This document shows, one piece after another, positions 1-5,352 of a stretch of 6,033 nucleotides of DNA. The stretch comes from Sulfurimicrobium sp964552675 (GTDB lineage Bacteria > Pseudomonadota > Gammaproteobacteria > Burkholderiales > Sulfuricellaceae). Position 1 is the first letter of the stretch; every line of letters begins with the position of its first letter. The notes under the pieces are model-generated. The model was not told the DNA's origin. It saw only the letters and a list, made by a program, of their open reading frames with translations, and did not search any database. The DNA lies in contig CAZKHJ010000051.1 of NCBI GenBank assembly GCA_964552675.1, forward strand, positions 1 through 6,033, written 5' to 3'. The translations under genes were made by a program, and so were the position numbers.

Positions 1-216
1 GCTCATACAGGTCGCGCTTGTCGAAGCGGTTCCGCGCGGCGGGTTGGCACTCGGGCGGTCGTCGCGATCACCGGTGCAATCAACCGTGTTGCGTCCGCCG
101 TGTCAACGTGCGTGACGATGCCGGGAGCGAGTCGGGTTCTGCCGACAGGCGGTCATGGCAACACCGCCCGGACGCCACCCGTGGCCGGCAGGCCAAGGGA
201 CCTTTCCATGAACCGA
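1..216. other. Region without a supportable gene (left edge)
   Basis: High-GC sequence with open frames on both strands but no credible start, ribosome-binding site or recognisable protein. On the minus strand, the first 70 bases carry an open segment (PECQPAARNRFDKRDLYE) that runs off the left edge; it has no ATG or GTG start, so a gene cannot be claimed. No tRNA or other RNA gene is visible. Confidence 0.5.
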
Positions 217-283
217 CCCTCACCCCAGCCCTCTCCCATCCGATGGGAGAGGGTGCCCGAGCGGACGCGAGGGCGGGTGAGGG
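217..283. repeat. Dispersed intergenic hairpin repeat (REP-like)
   Basis: The core is a perfect inverted repeat: CCCTCTCCCATC at 229-240 and its complement at 242-253, separated by one base. Outside it, CCCTCACCC (217-225) pairs with GGGTGAGGG (275-283), giving a two-level hairpin. Spurious translations across it give the LTPALSHPMGEG and PSPQPSPIRWER type peptides often seen as false genes in high-GC genomes, which is why I treat it as a dispersed non-coding repeat. It may work as an RNA structure or transcript end in either direction; there is no T-run, so it is not a classical terminator. Confidence 0.8.
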
Positions 284-555
284 CAAGTCCGGTCGGTGAG
301 GCGACCCGAAACAACTGAAATCCGTGGAGAGGCTGGCGAAGTCTTTGAATCCGTGTTGGATGAGGCCGATTTTGGGCCTACCGTTTCACTTTTTTAGCAC
401 CCCCCCCATCCGGGATCATCGAAAAGGGTCGGGCCGATCGAGGATTTCGGCCAAAAACCGGCGTAAAACCTGCCCGGCGAAAAGGGTCAGCCTCAGTGCG
501 GCGGCGGAGGTGCGGAGATGAGGCGGCGGAACGGCATCGCTGCAGCGGCGAAGGG
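284..555. other. Non-coding stretch downstream of the gene cluster
   Basis: No convincing gene. It contains a run of eight Cs (400-407), a six-base stem GGCCGA (432-437) / TCGGCC (447-452), and three versions of a short motif around AAGGGTC, with AAAAGGGTC at 422-430 and 481-489 and CGAAGGGTCA near 549-558. The stem lacks a T-run on the downstream side in either direction, so it is at best a weak terminator for the leftward operon. Confidence 0.45.
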
Positions 556-828
556 TCAATCCACAGCGCCGCCGGGGAGTTCATCTTCCCATTCATCCGA
601 CTCAGACGATAGGATCGAAGAGCGGCCAGCCAAACCAGCATCCTTGAGAACAGCCTCGGCGAGGCTCTTGATGTCCCAGTGCTGCTTGGGCCTCAGGCTG
701 GTATGCCAGGTCAATGACTCGGCCAGTTCCTGCGCTTCCTGGTCCTCAGGCCGCCATGTATCCCCGTCGAAGTGCAGGACGAGGCCGGCGACCGAGGCCG
801 TGAGCTGGCCAGTGTGCGGGACGCTCAT
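556..828 (-). CDS. Small acidic protein, candidate partner or immunity protein of the MuF gene, 90 aa
   Basis: I do not recognise a family. The ATG (826-828) overlaps the stop of the MuF gene as ATGA and has no ribosome-binding site of its own, so it is almost certainly translated in step with it. The protein is acidic, with a short beta-like start (SVAGLVLHFDGDTW), a helical middle (EAQELAESL and IKSLAEAVLKDAG) and a disordered acidic tail (SSESDEWEDELPGG). A small acidic protein directly after a toxin-bearing gene is the usual place of an immunity protein, which makes this a candidate, but it could equally be a small conserved phage protein. It is the last gene before a non-coding stretch. 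Confidence 0.68.
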   Translation of the reverse strand: MSVPHTGQLTASVAGLVLHFDGDTWRPEDQEAQELAESLTWHTSLRPKQHWDIKSLAEAVLKDAGLAGRSSILSSESDEWEDELPGGAVD

Positions 829-2603
829 TGGTTTCGCAGGGTGTTGACCACGAATCTGAAGTATTCGTGGTCAGTCATGTAGAACCGCAGTGGGTCCCCA
901 TGCAACCGCTCGATGCCCATGGTCAGTACCTCCGTCGCAGTAAGATCCTGAGGGGTGGATTGCTCGCCTTTGTAGGAGTAAACCTTTCCGGAATAGGGAT
1001 GACCTCCAAGCTCCTTCCATTTGTCGTCGAACGCGATTTCCCGAGGGCCATACCGACGACCAGGCAGCAGTGTGCTCAGTTTCTGTGGCACTTCGCCGGC
1101 GCCGCGCTTGAAGAGGAAGTCAGCGGCTTTGCGGAGCACGCCGGGGTTCTGAGTCTCGATGCCATGCATGATCTCGTGGGCAGCGGTGCTGTCGTCGCCG
1201 GCCCGGATGTGAATCGTGCCGGACGAATAGTACGCCCGCCCGCGGATGGCAACCACTTTGACCGGCGCCAGCCGCTGAATGAGTTCCGCGGCAGTATAGC
1301 GGCTGATGATCTCCCCACCGGCCGCAGCCGTCTTCTGTGCTGAAGACCGGAGCGCGGGATCGAACGGAACCGATGCTCGCTCCACGCGTGGGATCTCGAT
1401 AGCTGTTCGAGCGCGCTCAGGAAGCGCCTGCAGCGCTGCCTGTAACTCCCGGTGCTTGTCGGCAGCCGCGCGTTGTTGCTGCCTAGTCTGAGACCATTGG
1501 TTCGCGAGTGCCCGTTCTTTGGGGCTCCACCGGGCCACGATCTGTGAGATATCCCCAGCCTGATTGGCGCCCACCAGATCCGCGAAACGCTGTTCGCCAA
1601 CCATGCCCACCAATTGTTGGCGCTGTGTCGCACGCTCGCCCGCCAGGTCAGCAGACGCCCTCTCGCTAAGGACCAGGTCGGCTTCGATCCGCACATGCTC
1701 GGCGACGAGCGAATCCATCGTGTCCTGGCCCATCGCCTTTGGAACTGTGATGGCTGGTGCGGTGCGTGCGATCTTTGGAGACCACTTCACGACCTGGTTC
1801 ACCTGGTCGATCTCGATCTGATCCCCGAACTGATCCGCCAACCACTGGAGCAGGTCTGGGTCGAGGTTCCTGGTCGAGGCCCGCAAGCGGTCGTTGAACT
1901 CGACATCGGGAGATTTGACGGCCTCGCCGGGTTGGATCAACCCGAGTTGCTCGGCCTCCGCCCGATCCACGTCTTCGACACCATGGCCGCAGCCCCACCC
2001 CCAGGGGCCCCAAGGCACCCCAAAGTCCCGATTCAACGCTGTCCAGAAACCGATGTCTGACTTGAGCCTGACTTCATTCTCGTGGTGCTGGTGGATGTCG
2101 CGCGGCTCCTTGACCTCGACCTCACGGATGAACCGCTGAGCCGGAAACTCATCCAGGACATCCGGGTCATTCGCTTGCTCCCACCCGCCGTACTCATAGG
2201 CCGCCGTGGTCTGGACGTCATAGATCAGGGCCAGCCGGCGCTCAGACTGGATGTCCTTGATGGTTCCGATGTCCTTTGGATCGAGCGGGCCCATACCCTC
2301 TGCGATGGCGAACCGCCTGGCCTCCTCGATGAACTTTGCACGGCTGCCGACGGCCAGCGCCGTGGTCTGGGATCCGGTCGGGGGCGTGACTTCCTCACGG
2401 GCGGACGATAGGAAGTCGCCCAAGAGGTCCTTGCTGCGCTGGAGGAACTGCGTGTTCTCGACCATGCTGCTGAAGAAGGCTCGATCGCGGAGACCGAGAG
2501 GCACGCGCGCCCACTGCTCAGAGTTCAGCGCCGAGGCAATCGGAGACCGCTCGCCGAGCTTGCGGACGGCCTCCCTGAACTGGACTGGCTTGACGAGTTT
2601 CAC
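825..2603 (-). CDS. Mu gpF-like (MuF) phage head protein fused to an HExxH metallopeptidase-like domain, 592 aa
   Basis: Residues 40-230 match the minor head/head-morphogenesis proteins of Mu-like phages: ERRLALIYDVQT (121-132), YGGWEQANDPDVLDEFPAQ and FIRE (138-161), PRDIH (167-171), FWTALNRDFGVPWGPWGW (186-203) and the GVEDVDRAEAEQLGLI segment (208-223). These proteins sit in the capsid near the portal and may enter the host with the DNA. Residues 300-400 are a long Gln/Arg/Ala-rich coiled-coil linker. The C-terminus holds HEIMH (476-480), an HExxH zinc motif, with E558 in LTATEVLTMG as a plausible third ligand, as in gluzincins, and a conserved-looking end (DHEYFRFVVNTLR). This head-plus-enzyme layout is that of MuF-type phage polymorphic toxins; alternatively the peptidase acts in capsid maturation. 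It starts at GTG, coupled by TAGTG to the upstream stop. No portal or terminase gene is next to it. Confidence 0.88.
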   Translation of the reverse strand: MKLVKPVQFREAVRKLGERSPIASALNSEQWARVPLGLRDRAFFSSMVENTQFLQRSKDLLGDFLSSAREEVTPPTGSQTTALAVGSRAKFIEEARRFAIAEGMGPLDPKDIGTIKDIQSERRLALIYDVQTTAAYEYGGWEQANDPDVLDEFPAQRFIREVEVKEPRDIHQHHENEVRLKSDIGFWTALNRDFGVPWGPWGWGCGHGVEDVDRAEAEQLGLIQPGEAVKSPDVEFNDRLRASTRNLDPDLLQWLADQFGDQIEIDQVNQVVKWSPKIARTAPAITVPKAMGQDTMDSLVAEHVRIEADLVLSERASADLAGERATQRQQLVGMVGEQRFADLVGANQAGDISQIVARWSPKERALANQWSQTRQQQRAAADKHRELQAALQALPERARTAIEIPRVERASVPFDPALRSSAQKTAAAGGEIISRYTAAELIQRLAPVKVVAIRGRAYYSSGTIHIRAGDDSTAAHEIMHGIETQNPGVLRKAADFLFKRGAGEVPQKLSTLLPGRRYGPREIAFDDKWKELGGHPYSGKVYSYKGEQSTPQDLTATEVLTMGIERLHGDPLRFYMTDHEYFRFVVNTLRNQ

Positions 2604-3118
2604 TAGGCAGAGCGATCAAACCGATGGCTGATACTGGCGGCCTCCTGCTGGCTCATGCCCGGCAACTCGTATTTGGAGACCATGCGCCGGAACCTCGCAC
2701 GCTTGCCTGCCAGGCCGGCAGTGTAGCCCTTATGGTACGCCATCCGGTATCGATTGGCCATGTTCTTGACGGTGGCCCGCAGGCGGGACAGCTCGCGGCG
2801 GAATTGAGCGAGTTCCTTGGCGACACCTTCTGAGGTCTGGATGCGCTGCACCTTCAAGCGGGCCTTGTAAGATCGATGGTATTCGCGGCAGGCATCGCAA
2901 TGGGCAAGCCCGTTGCCATTCATCTTCCCGCAGCGTCGGCAGTTTCCCGGTTGATTACGTCGCTCGGCCAATCGCCGAAAGTGCTCGATCCGATAAAGTT
3001 TCCCACCCCACTCCGTTTTGACGGACAGGCACGCCCCATTCGTCTCAGGCACGGCTCCATCACGGGCAATCCTGACAGCAGCGATTCGGTCGCGAGCTTG
3101 TTTAATGTCAGTATTCAC
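2603..3118 (-). CDS. Zinc-ribbon protein with coiled coil, 171 aa
   Basis: Residues C60, C63, C74 and C77 form CRRCG...HCDAC (CX2C-X10-CX2C), a zinc-ribbon arrangement typical of DNA/RNA-binding or nuclease-associated phage proteins. The region around it is basic (RRLAERR, YHRSYKARLK). Residues 95-125 are heptad-like (VAKELAQFRRELSRLRATVKN read in short segments), probably a coiled coil, followed by YRMAYHKGY and a basic stretch (KRARFRRMVSKY). The start is a GTG (3116-3118) with only a weak GCGGA upstream; no alternative start exists before the zinc ribbon. It lies 34 bases after the preceding stop if the gap is collapsed. Its TAG shares one base with the GTG of the next gene. No nuclease motif is visible, so the exact role is open. 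Confidence 0.75.
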   Translation of the reverse strand: MNTDIKQARDRIAAVRIARDGAVPETNGACLSVKTEWGGKLYRIEHFRRLAERRNQPGNCRRCGKMNGNGLAHCDACREYHRSYKARLKVQRIQTSEGVAKELAQFRRELSRLRATVKNMANRYRMAYHKGYTAGLAGKRARFRRMVSKYELPGMSQQEAASISHRFDRSA

Positions 3119-3152
3119 ATCCGCGGTGGGGTGGGTGAATCATCTTGCCGTC

Positions 3153-3375
3153 TCAGACGTGGATCCTAATCTCCTTCACCACTACCCACCATTCCAAAAA
3201 TGACGCAATCCAAAAAATATATNNNNNNNNNNACCGCTGCCCACCATTCCGGAGGTGGCGCGGTCCGGGGGATGTATAGATCCACAGCCTCCTGCAGGAT
3301 GGCAAGCGCCTTGGCCTGGTTCAGCGGCATCGCGTACTTGCGGCGCAATCTGCTGGTTCGCGGCTGTCTTTTCAT
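3153..3375 (-). CDS. Small basic protein interrupted by an assembly gap, about 55 aa if the gap is closed
   Basis: The ATG at 3373-3375 has the best ribosome-binding site in the window. The first 14 residues are strongly basic (MKRQPRTSRLRRKY), followed by a helix (NQAKALAILQEAVDLYI) and a proline/tryptophan segment (PPPEWWAA) that runs into the ten Ns. As scaffolded, the frame continues through the Ns to a TAG at 3166-3168, but the sequences on the two sides are overlapping copies of each other. Collapsing the overlap keeps the frame and gives a natural C-terminus, AAVKEIRIHV, ending at the TGA at 3153-3155; I used that end. The C-terminal part depends on this interpretation. Function unknown; the basic N-terminus suggests nucleic-acid contact. 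Confidence 0.55.
3178..3222. repeat. Left copy of the 45-base gap-flanking duplicate (A-rich version)
   Basis: Aligns without indels to 3233-3277 at a constant offset of 55. Thirty of 45 positions match; all 15 mismatches are A here and G in the other copy. It contains runs of five and six As (3196-3200 and 3212-3217), unlike the GC-rich surroundings. In the frame of the interrupted gene it stays open, changing proline, arginine, threonine and alanine codons to mostly hydrophobic ones. It is either a variant of the same locus at a contig end or a true degenerate duplicate. Confidence 0.85.
3223..3232. other. Assembly gap of ten Ns, probably false
   Basis: Ten undetermined bases join two contigs. 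The 45 bases on each side are alignable to each other without indels, right up to both edges of the gap, so the contigs most likely overlap here and the true gap length is negative. Collapsing them preserves the reading frame of the small gene crossing this point. The uniform length of ten suggests a scaffolder placeholder rather than a measured distance. Confidence 0.85.
3233..3277. repeat. Right copy of the 45-base gap-flanking duplicate (G-rich version)
   Basis: Partner of 3178-3222. It has the base composition of the surrounding genes and encodes the proline/tryptophan segment near the end of the small gap-interrupted gene, so it is probably the unaltered form. Of its 17 plus-strand Gs, 15 are A in the other copy; the two unchanged Gs are at 3257 and 3260. 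Confidence 0.85.
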
Positions 3376-3376
3376 G

Positions 3377-3387
3377 CTCACCTTCCT
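3377..3387 (-). promoter_or_regulatory. Strong ribosome-binding site
   Basis: On the minus strand this reads AGGAAGGTGAG, two bases before the ATG at 3373-3375, with the AGGAAGG core about six bases away. It is the only strong Shine-Dalgarno-like site in the cluster and decides the start of the small gap-interrupted gene: the open frame extends upstream to 3534, but that part overlaps the previous gene. Confidence 0.75.
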
Positions 3388-3397
3388 GTCGCGCTGG

Positions 3398-3421
3398 TCA
3401 GCGGCGATAATGCGGCCATCC
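3398..3421. repeat. 24-base near-perfect direct repeat, copy A
   Basis: Matches 5590-5613 at 22 of 24 positions in the same orientation; the inner 21 bases (3401-3421) match at 20. It covers the last codons of the 125-residue gene. On the minus strand, the frame that runs into the small downstream gene reads DGRIIAA here, the same peptide the other copy encodes. Confidence 0.6.
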
Positions 3422-3775
3422 CTTGCGGGCCATGATGGCGGCGCGGGTGTTCCGCCACCCGAACCAGACCATGTTCCAGCGACCCTGCCGATACTTGAGT
3501 TCGCCACCGGAGAGTTCCCAGAATTCCCCATCAATCATCAGGAGTTCCGGGGCGACACCGCGCGAAAACCGGTGGGTGTGGCATCGGCCAAGGCACTGGT
3601 TCCCATCCTTCGAATAGAACGTCAGGTCCCAACTGGTGGCCGAACAGCGCGCATCTGGTGGGGCGTCAATGTTCAGCGGTTCGAAAACGTGGATTTGCTG
3701 CTTGCCGACCCGCTCAAACTCGCAGGAATCGGCATACCAGATCGTCAGGAATCGAGTGACTGATAACGGTTTCAT
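3398..3775 (-). CDS. Hypothetical Cys/His- and Trp-containing protein, 125 aa
   Basis: I do not recognise this protein. It has a hydrophobic start (residues 5-15, without a clear signal peptide), then four cysteines, C18, C44, C61 and C65; the last pair forms CLGRCHTH (61-68), which could hold a metal, though the spacing is not a classic zinc finger. The C-terminal 45 residues are rich in aromatic and basic residues (EFWELSGG, WNMVWFGWRN, ARKGWPHYRR), which would suit a compact beta fold or a nucleic-acid surface. The ATG overlaps the previous TGA as ATGA, with no visible ribosome-binding site, so translation is likely coupled. Its final 24 bases carry one copy of a near-perfect repeat shared with the polymerase-like gene. 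Confidence 0.7.
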   Translation of the reverse strand: MKPLSVTRFLTIWYADSCEFERVGKQQIHVFEPLNIDAPPDARCSATSWDLTFYSKDGNQCLGRCHTHRFSRGVAPELLMIDGEFWELSGGELKYRQGRWNMVWFGWRNTRAAIMARKGWPHYRR

Positions 3776-4128
3776 ACAGATACTGGTTGTCTGGCGTAGA
3801 ACACCCGGTCCATCTCCAGGACACGGCGGTTCATCTCGCGGGCCTGGCTGAGCAGCCAGTTGCGGGCGTGCTGGAACTCGGAAGCCTCCATCCTGGACAC
3901 GAGCTTGTAACCGCGCTGCCCGCCGGCGACGCGGCCTCCGCTGGCATCGGCCAAGAGTCGAACCTTCCGGCGATGATTATCGGTTGGCTCCAGGCCCAGA
4001 GCCTCGCACACCTCGACCGCCGTCTTCCACTGGCCGTCGGCCAGCACGTCGAGCAGTCCAGCCACGGCGCCGGCGCTCGGGGCCGGTGGAGACCAAGTCA
4101 GCAGATCGGGCTGGGTGGCGGATGTCAT
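3772..4128 (-). CDS. Winged-helix DNA-binding phage protein, 118 aa
   Basis: Residues 22-78 read as a winged helix-turn-helix: a first helix (AGLLDVLADG), a short turn with W34, a second helix (TAVEVCEALGL), a recognition-type helix with basic residues (NHRRKVRLLADAS) and a glycine-rich wing (GGRVAGGQRGYKL). A long helix follows (residues 81-112, containing HARNWLLSQAREMNRR), like the C-terminal helix I recall from small phage proteins of this architecture. The first 20 residues are proline-rich and probably disordered. The start shares one base with the previous stop (TAATG) and its TGA overlaps the next ATG. A regulatory or replication-accessory DNA-binding role inside the cell is a reasonable inference; the target is unknown. 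Confidence 0.8.
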   Translation of the reverse strand: MTSATQPDLLTWSPPAPSAGAVAGLLDVLADGQWKTAVEVCEALGLEPTDNHRRKVRLLADASGGRVAGGQRGYKLVSRMEASEFQHARNWLLSQAREMNRRVLEMDRVFYARQPVSV

Positions 4129-4433
4129 TAGCCTGACAGCACCGGCTGCTGCTCCGCCAATCGTTGCGCCTGACGGCTGATTTGAAGAAGGGGAGTATCG
4201 AGGTCACGGTCCACGAAGGCCCGAGCCCAATCCTCGGACGTTGGCCACCGGCTGACCGCATCCTTGAGTCCCCAGATGAGGCTTTCGATTGCCGCGAGGC
4301 CATCTGTGACCTGGTGACATCCGACAGATCGGTTGGCAGGGAGGTCGGATAGAGACTGAACCTTCAGGGACGTCGCTTGCTGCTCCAACGTGTTCAGCAT
4401 CCCAACCCACTTGTCTCGCATCACACTATTCAT
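4128..4433 (-). CDS. Hypothetical helical protein, 101 aa
   Basis: No family is recognised. I chose the ATG at 4431-4433 (MNSVMRDKW) because it overlaps the previous TGA as ATGA and has a GGGGC purine run a few bases upstream; the frame is open to 4517, but that extension is arginine/proline-rich and overlaps the previous gene. The protein appears mostly helical: residues 8-30 (VGMLNTLEQQATSLKVQSL) and the end (LLQISRQAQRLAEQQ) have heptad-like spacing, and residues 44-62 contain a tryptophan-bearing amphipathic segment (AAIESLIWGLKDAVSRW). There is no signal peptide. The TAA stop shares one base with the ATG of the next gene (TAATG), so it is part of the coupled cluster. Confidence 0.7.
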   Translation of the reverse strand: MNSVMRDKWVGMLNTLEQQATSLKVQSLSDLPANRSVGCHQVTDGLAAIESLIWGLKDAVSRWPTSEDWARAFVDRDLDTPLLQISRQAQRLAEQQPVLSG

Positions 4434-4639
4434 GCTGCCCCAAGATTCTTCAGTCGGCGATACACCGCCTTGCGGACGGTCTTCTGCAGGCCGTCCACTT
4501 CGAGCGCCGCATGGCACTGGTCCACGGAAAAGCCGGCCACATTCCTGCGCCGATCCTTGGCATCTATGGTCTGGAAGTACTCAACACCATAGCCAGGCGG
4601 TGCCTTCTTTGCGAATGGGTTCTTTCTCCAGTCGCTCAT
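4430..4639 (-). CDS. Small phage protein of unknown function, 69 aa
   Basis: I cannot name this protein. Its start lies 3 bases after the preceding stop, and GAGGT sits directly against the ATG, closer than an ideal ribosome-binding site, so coupling probably matters. The N-terminal third is polar and proline/glycine-containing (FAKKAPPGYG). The C-terminal half (residues 38-68, with SVDQCHAAL, GLQKTVRKA and a basic YRRLKNL end) looks like two amphipathic helices ending in a nucleic-acid-binding type basic patch. Its stop overlaps the next start by ATGA. It is intact and fits the row of small early/middle phage genes. Confidence 0.7.
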   Translation of the reverse strand: MSDWRKNPFAKKAPPGYGVEYFQTIDAKDRRRNVAGFSVDQCHAALEVDGLQKTVRKAVYRRLKNLGAA

Positions 4640-4642
4640 ACC

Positions 4643-5152
4643 TCACAACGGTTGCTGCGCTGCCGCCCGACACCTCAGCGTCATGGCCAGTTCGCGTGCC
4701 TGTTGGTCGTTCAATCCATCCAGATTCGCGGTCCCAAACTTGTCCGCGGCCACGTGGCGGGCATATGCCTCGGGCACCGATGTGCGGATGACGTAATCCT
4801 GGCGCCGGCGCTCGCCACGCTGGGGGTTGTCGTATTCGAGCCTGGCCCGCAGGTCCTCAGGATCGGCCAGGATGCGGAACAGGGCCACGATGCGGTCCAA
4901 CTCGCGGTTGGTGAGCTGGGAGCTGGACTTGTCGCGGCCCAGGGCGAGGCGATGGGCCGCATGCCGGAGGTCGTCGGCATCCATGGCGCGGAATTCTGCC
5001 GATGCCTGCTCCTGGGCGGCCACGGTGATCTCGACCGCCATGGATTCGGCAGACTGGATGACGTAGCCGGCCACGGGATGCCGGTACCAGGCCGCTTTGA
5101 GCGCCCGAGACCATGCCGGCCAGTACAGTTTCCTGGCTTGGGTCGGCGTCAT
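4643..5152 (-). CDS. GemA/Mu gp16-like phage early protein, 169 aa
   Basis: The central part (about residues 80-115), with LGRDKSSSQLTNRELDRIVALFR followed by a DPEDL stretch, resembles the segment of GemA/gp16-type Mu-like phage proteins in which a K-S-x-x-x-L-T/N-x-x-E/D-h-D motif precedes a helix. A C-terminal helix rich in L, A and R (around residues 148-165) also fits. GemA modulates host gene expression or DNA topology in phage Mu; whether this protein does so is not shown. The N-terminus (MTPTQARKLYW) resembles the start of related phage proteins. I chose the ATG at 5150-5152 because it overlaps the previous stop as ATGA and has a purine-rich GGTGG upstream; the frame is open to 5209, which would add 19 residues. 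The gene is real by coding quality and context; the family match is moderate and from memory. Confidence 0.75.
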   Translation of the reverse strand: MTPTQARKLYWPAWSRALKAAWYRHPVAGYVIQSAESMAVEITVAAQEQASAEFRAMDADDLRHAAHRLALGRDKSSSQLTNRELDRIVALFRILADPEDLRARLEYDNPQRGERRRQDYVIRTSVPEAYARHVAADKFGTANLDGLNDQQARELAMTLRCRAAAQQPL

Positions 5153-5352
5153 GATGCCACCACCGTGCCAAAACGCAGATCGAGCTGGCGTTCCACCGGC
5201 GTCCTCCATCGGCGCATCAGGGCGACAGCACTGAGGGCGTTGTCGCGCATCACGTCACGGCGCCCAAGACCCCGATGGAGCCAGGCCGCATCGAGTAACG
5301 CGACCACCGCGTTTGGGGTCCGGACATGCCTGGGAAGTCTGGATGGCTTCAC
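5149..5352 (-). CDS. Small basic protein of unknown function, 67 aa
   Basis: I do not recognise this protein. It starts at a GTG (5350-5352) that overlaps the TGA of the polymerase-like gene, and its own TGA overlaps the ATG of the next gene, which is the main reason to accept it. It is rich in arginine (RRDVMRD, LMRRWR) with a hydrophobic stretch around residues 15-24 (AVVALLDAAW); it reads as a short helical protein with no signal peptide or membrane segment. No good ribosome-binding site precedes the GTG, so coupling to the upstream gene is likely. The alternative is that it is not a gene and the downstream one starts farther up, at 5209. Confidence 0.5.
   Translation of the reverse strand: MKPSRLPRHVRTPNAVVALLDAAWLHRGLGRRDVMRDNALSAVALMRRWRTPVERQLDLRFGTVVAS

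Noticed and set aside
1..72. Minus-strand coding fragment (PECQPAARNRFDKRDLYE) running off the left edge
   Set aside because: No ATG or GTG start in the window and no family recognised; too short to support.
18..318. Several short open frames giving LTPALSHPMGEG and PSPQPSPIRWER type peptides
   Set aside because: These are translations of the hairpin repeat at 217-283, a common false-gene signature.
432..452. Rho-independent terminator for the leftward operon
   Set aside because: The stem is only six base pairs and no T-run follows it on the minus strand; the T-run lies on the upstream side.
378..641. 87-residue minus-strand open frame
   Set aside because: It overlaps the coupled 90-residue gene in another frame, extends into low-complexity non-coding sequence and has no start signal.
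828..1343. 171-residue plus-strand open frame
   Set aside because: Antisense to the peptidase-like end of the MuF gene, whose protein features (HExxH, conserved C-terminus) are on the minus strand.
3178..3277. Diversity-generating retroelement template/variable pair, since all changes fall on A positions of the left copy
   Set aside because: The substitutions are only A/G, not A to any base; on the coding strand the variable positions are C/T rather than A; the copies abut a contig gap; and no reverse transcriptase is in the window. Kept only as a distant alternative.
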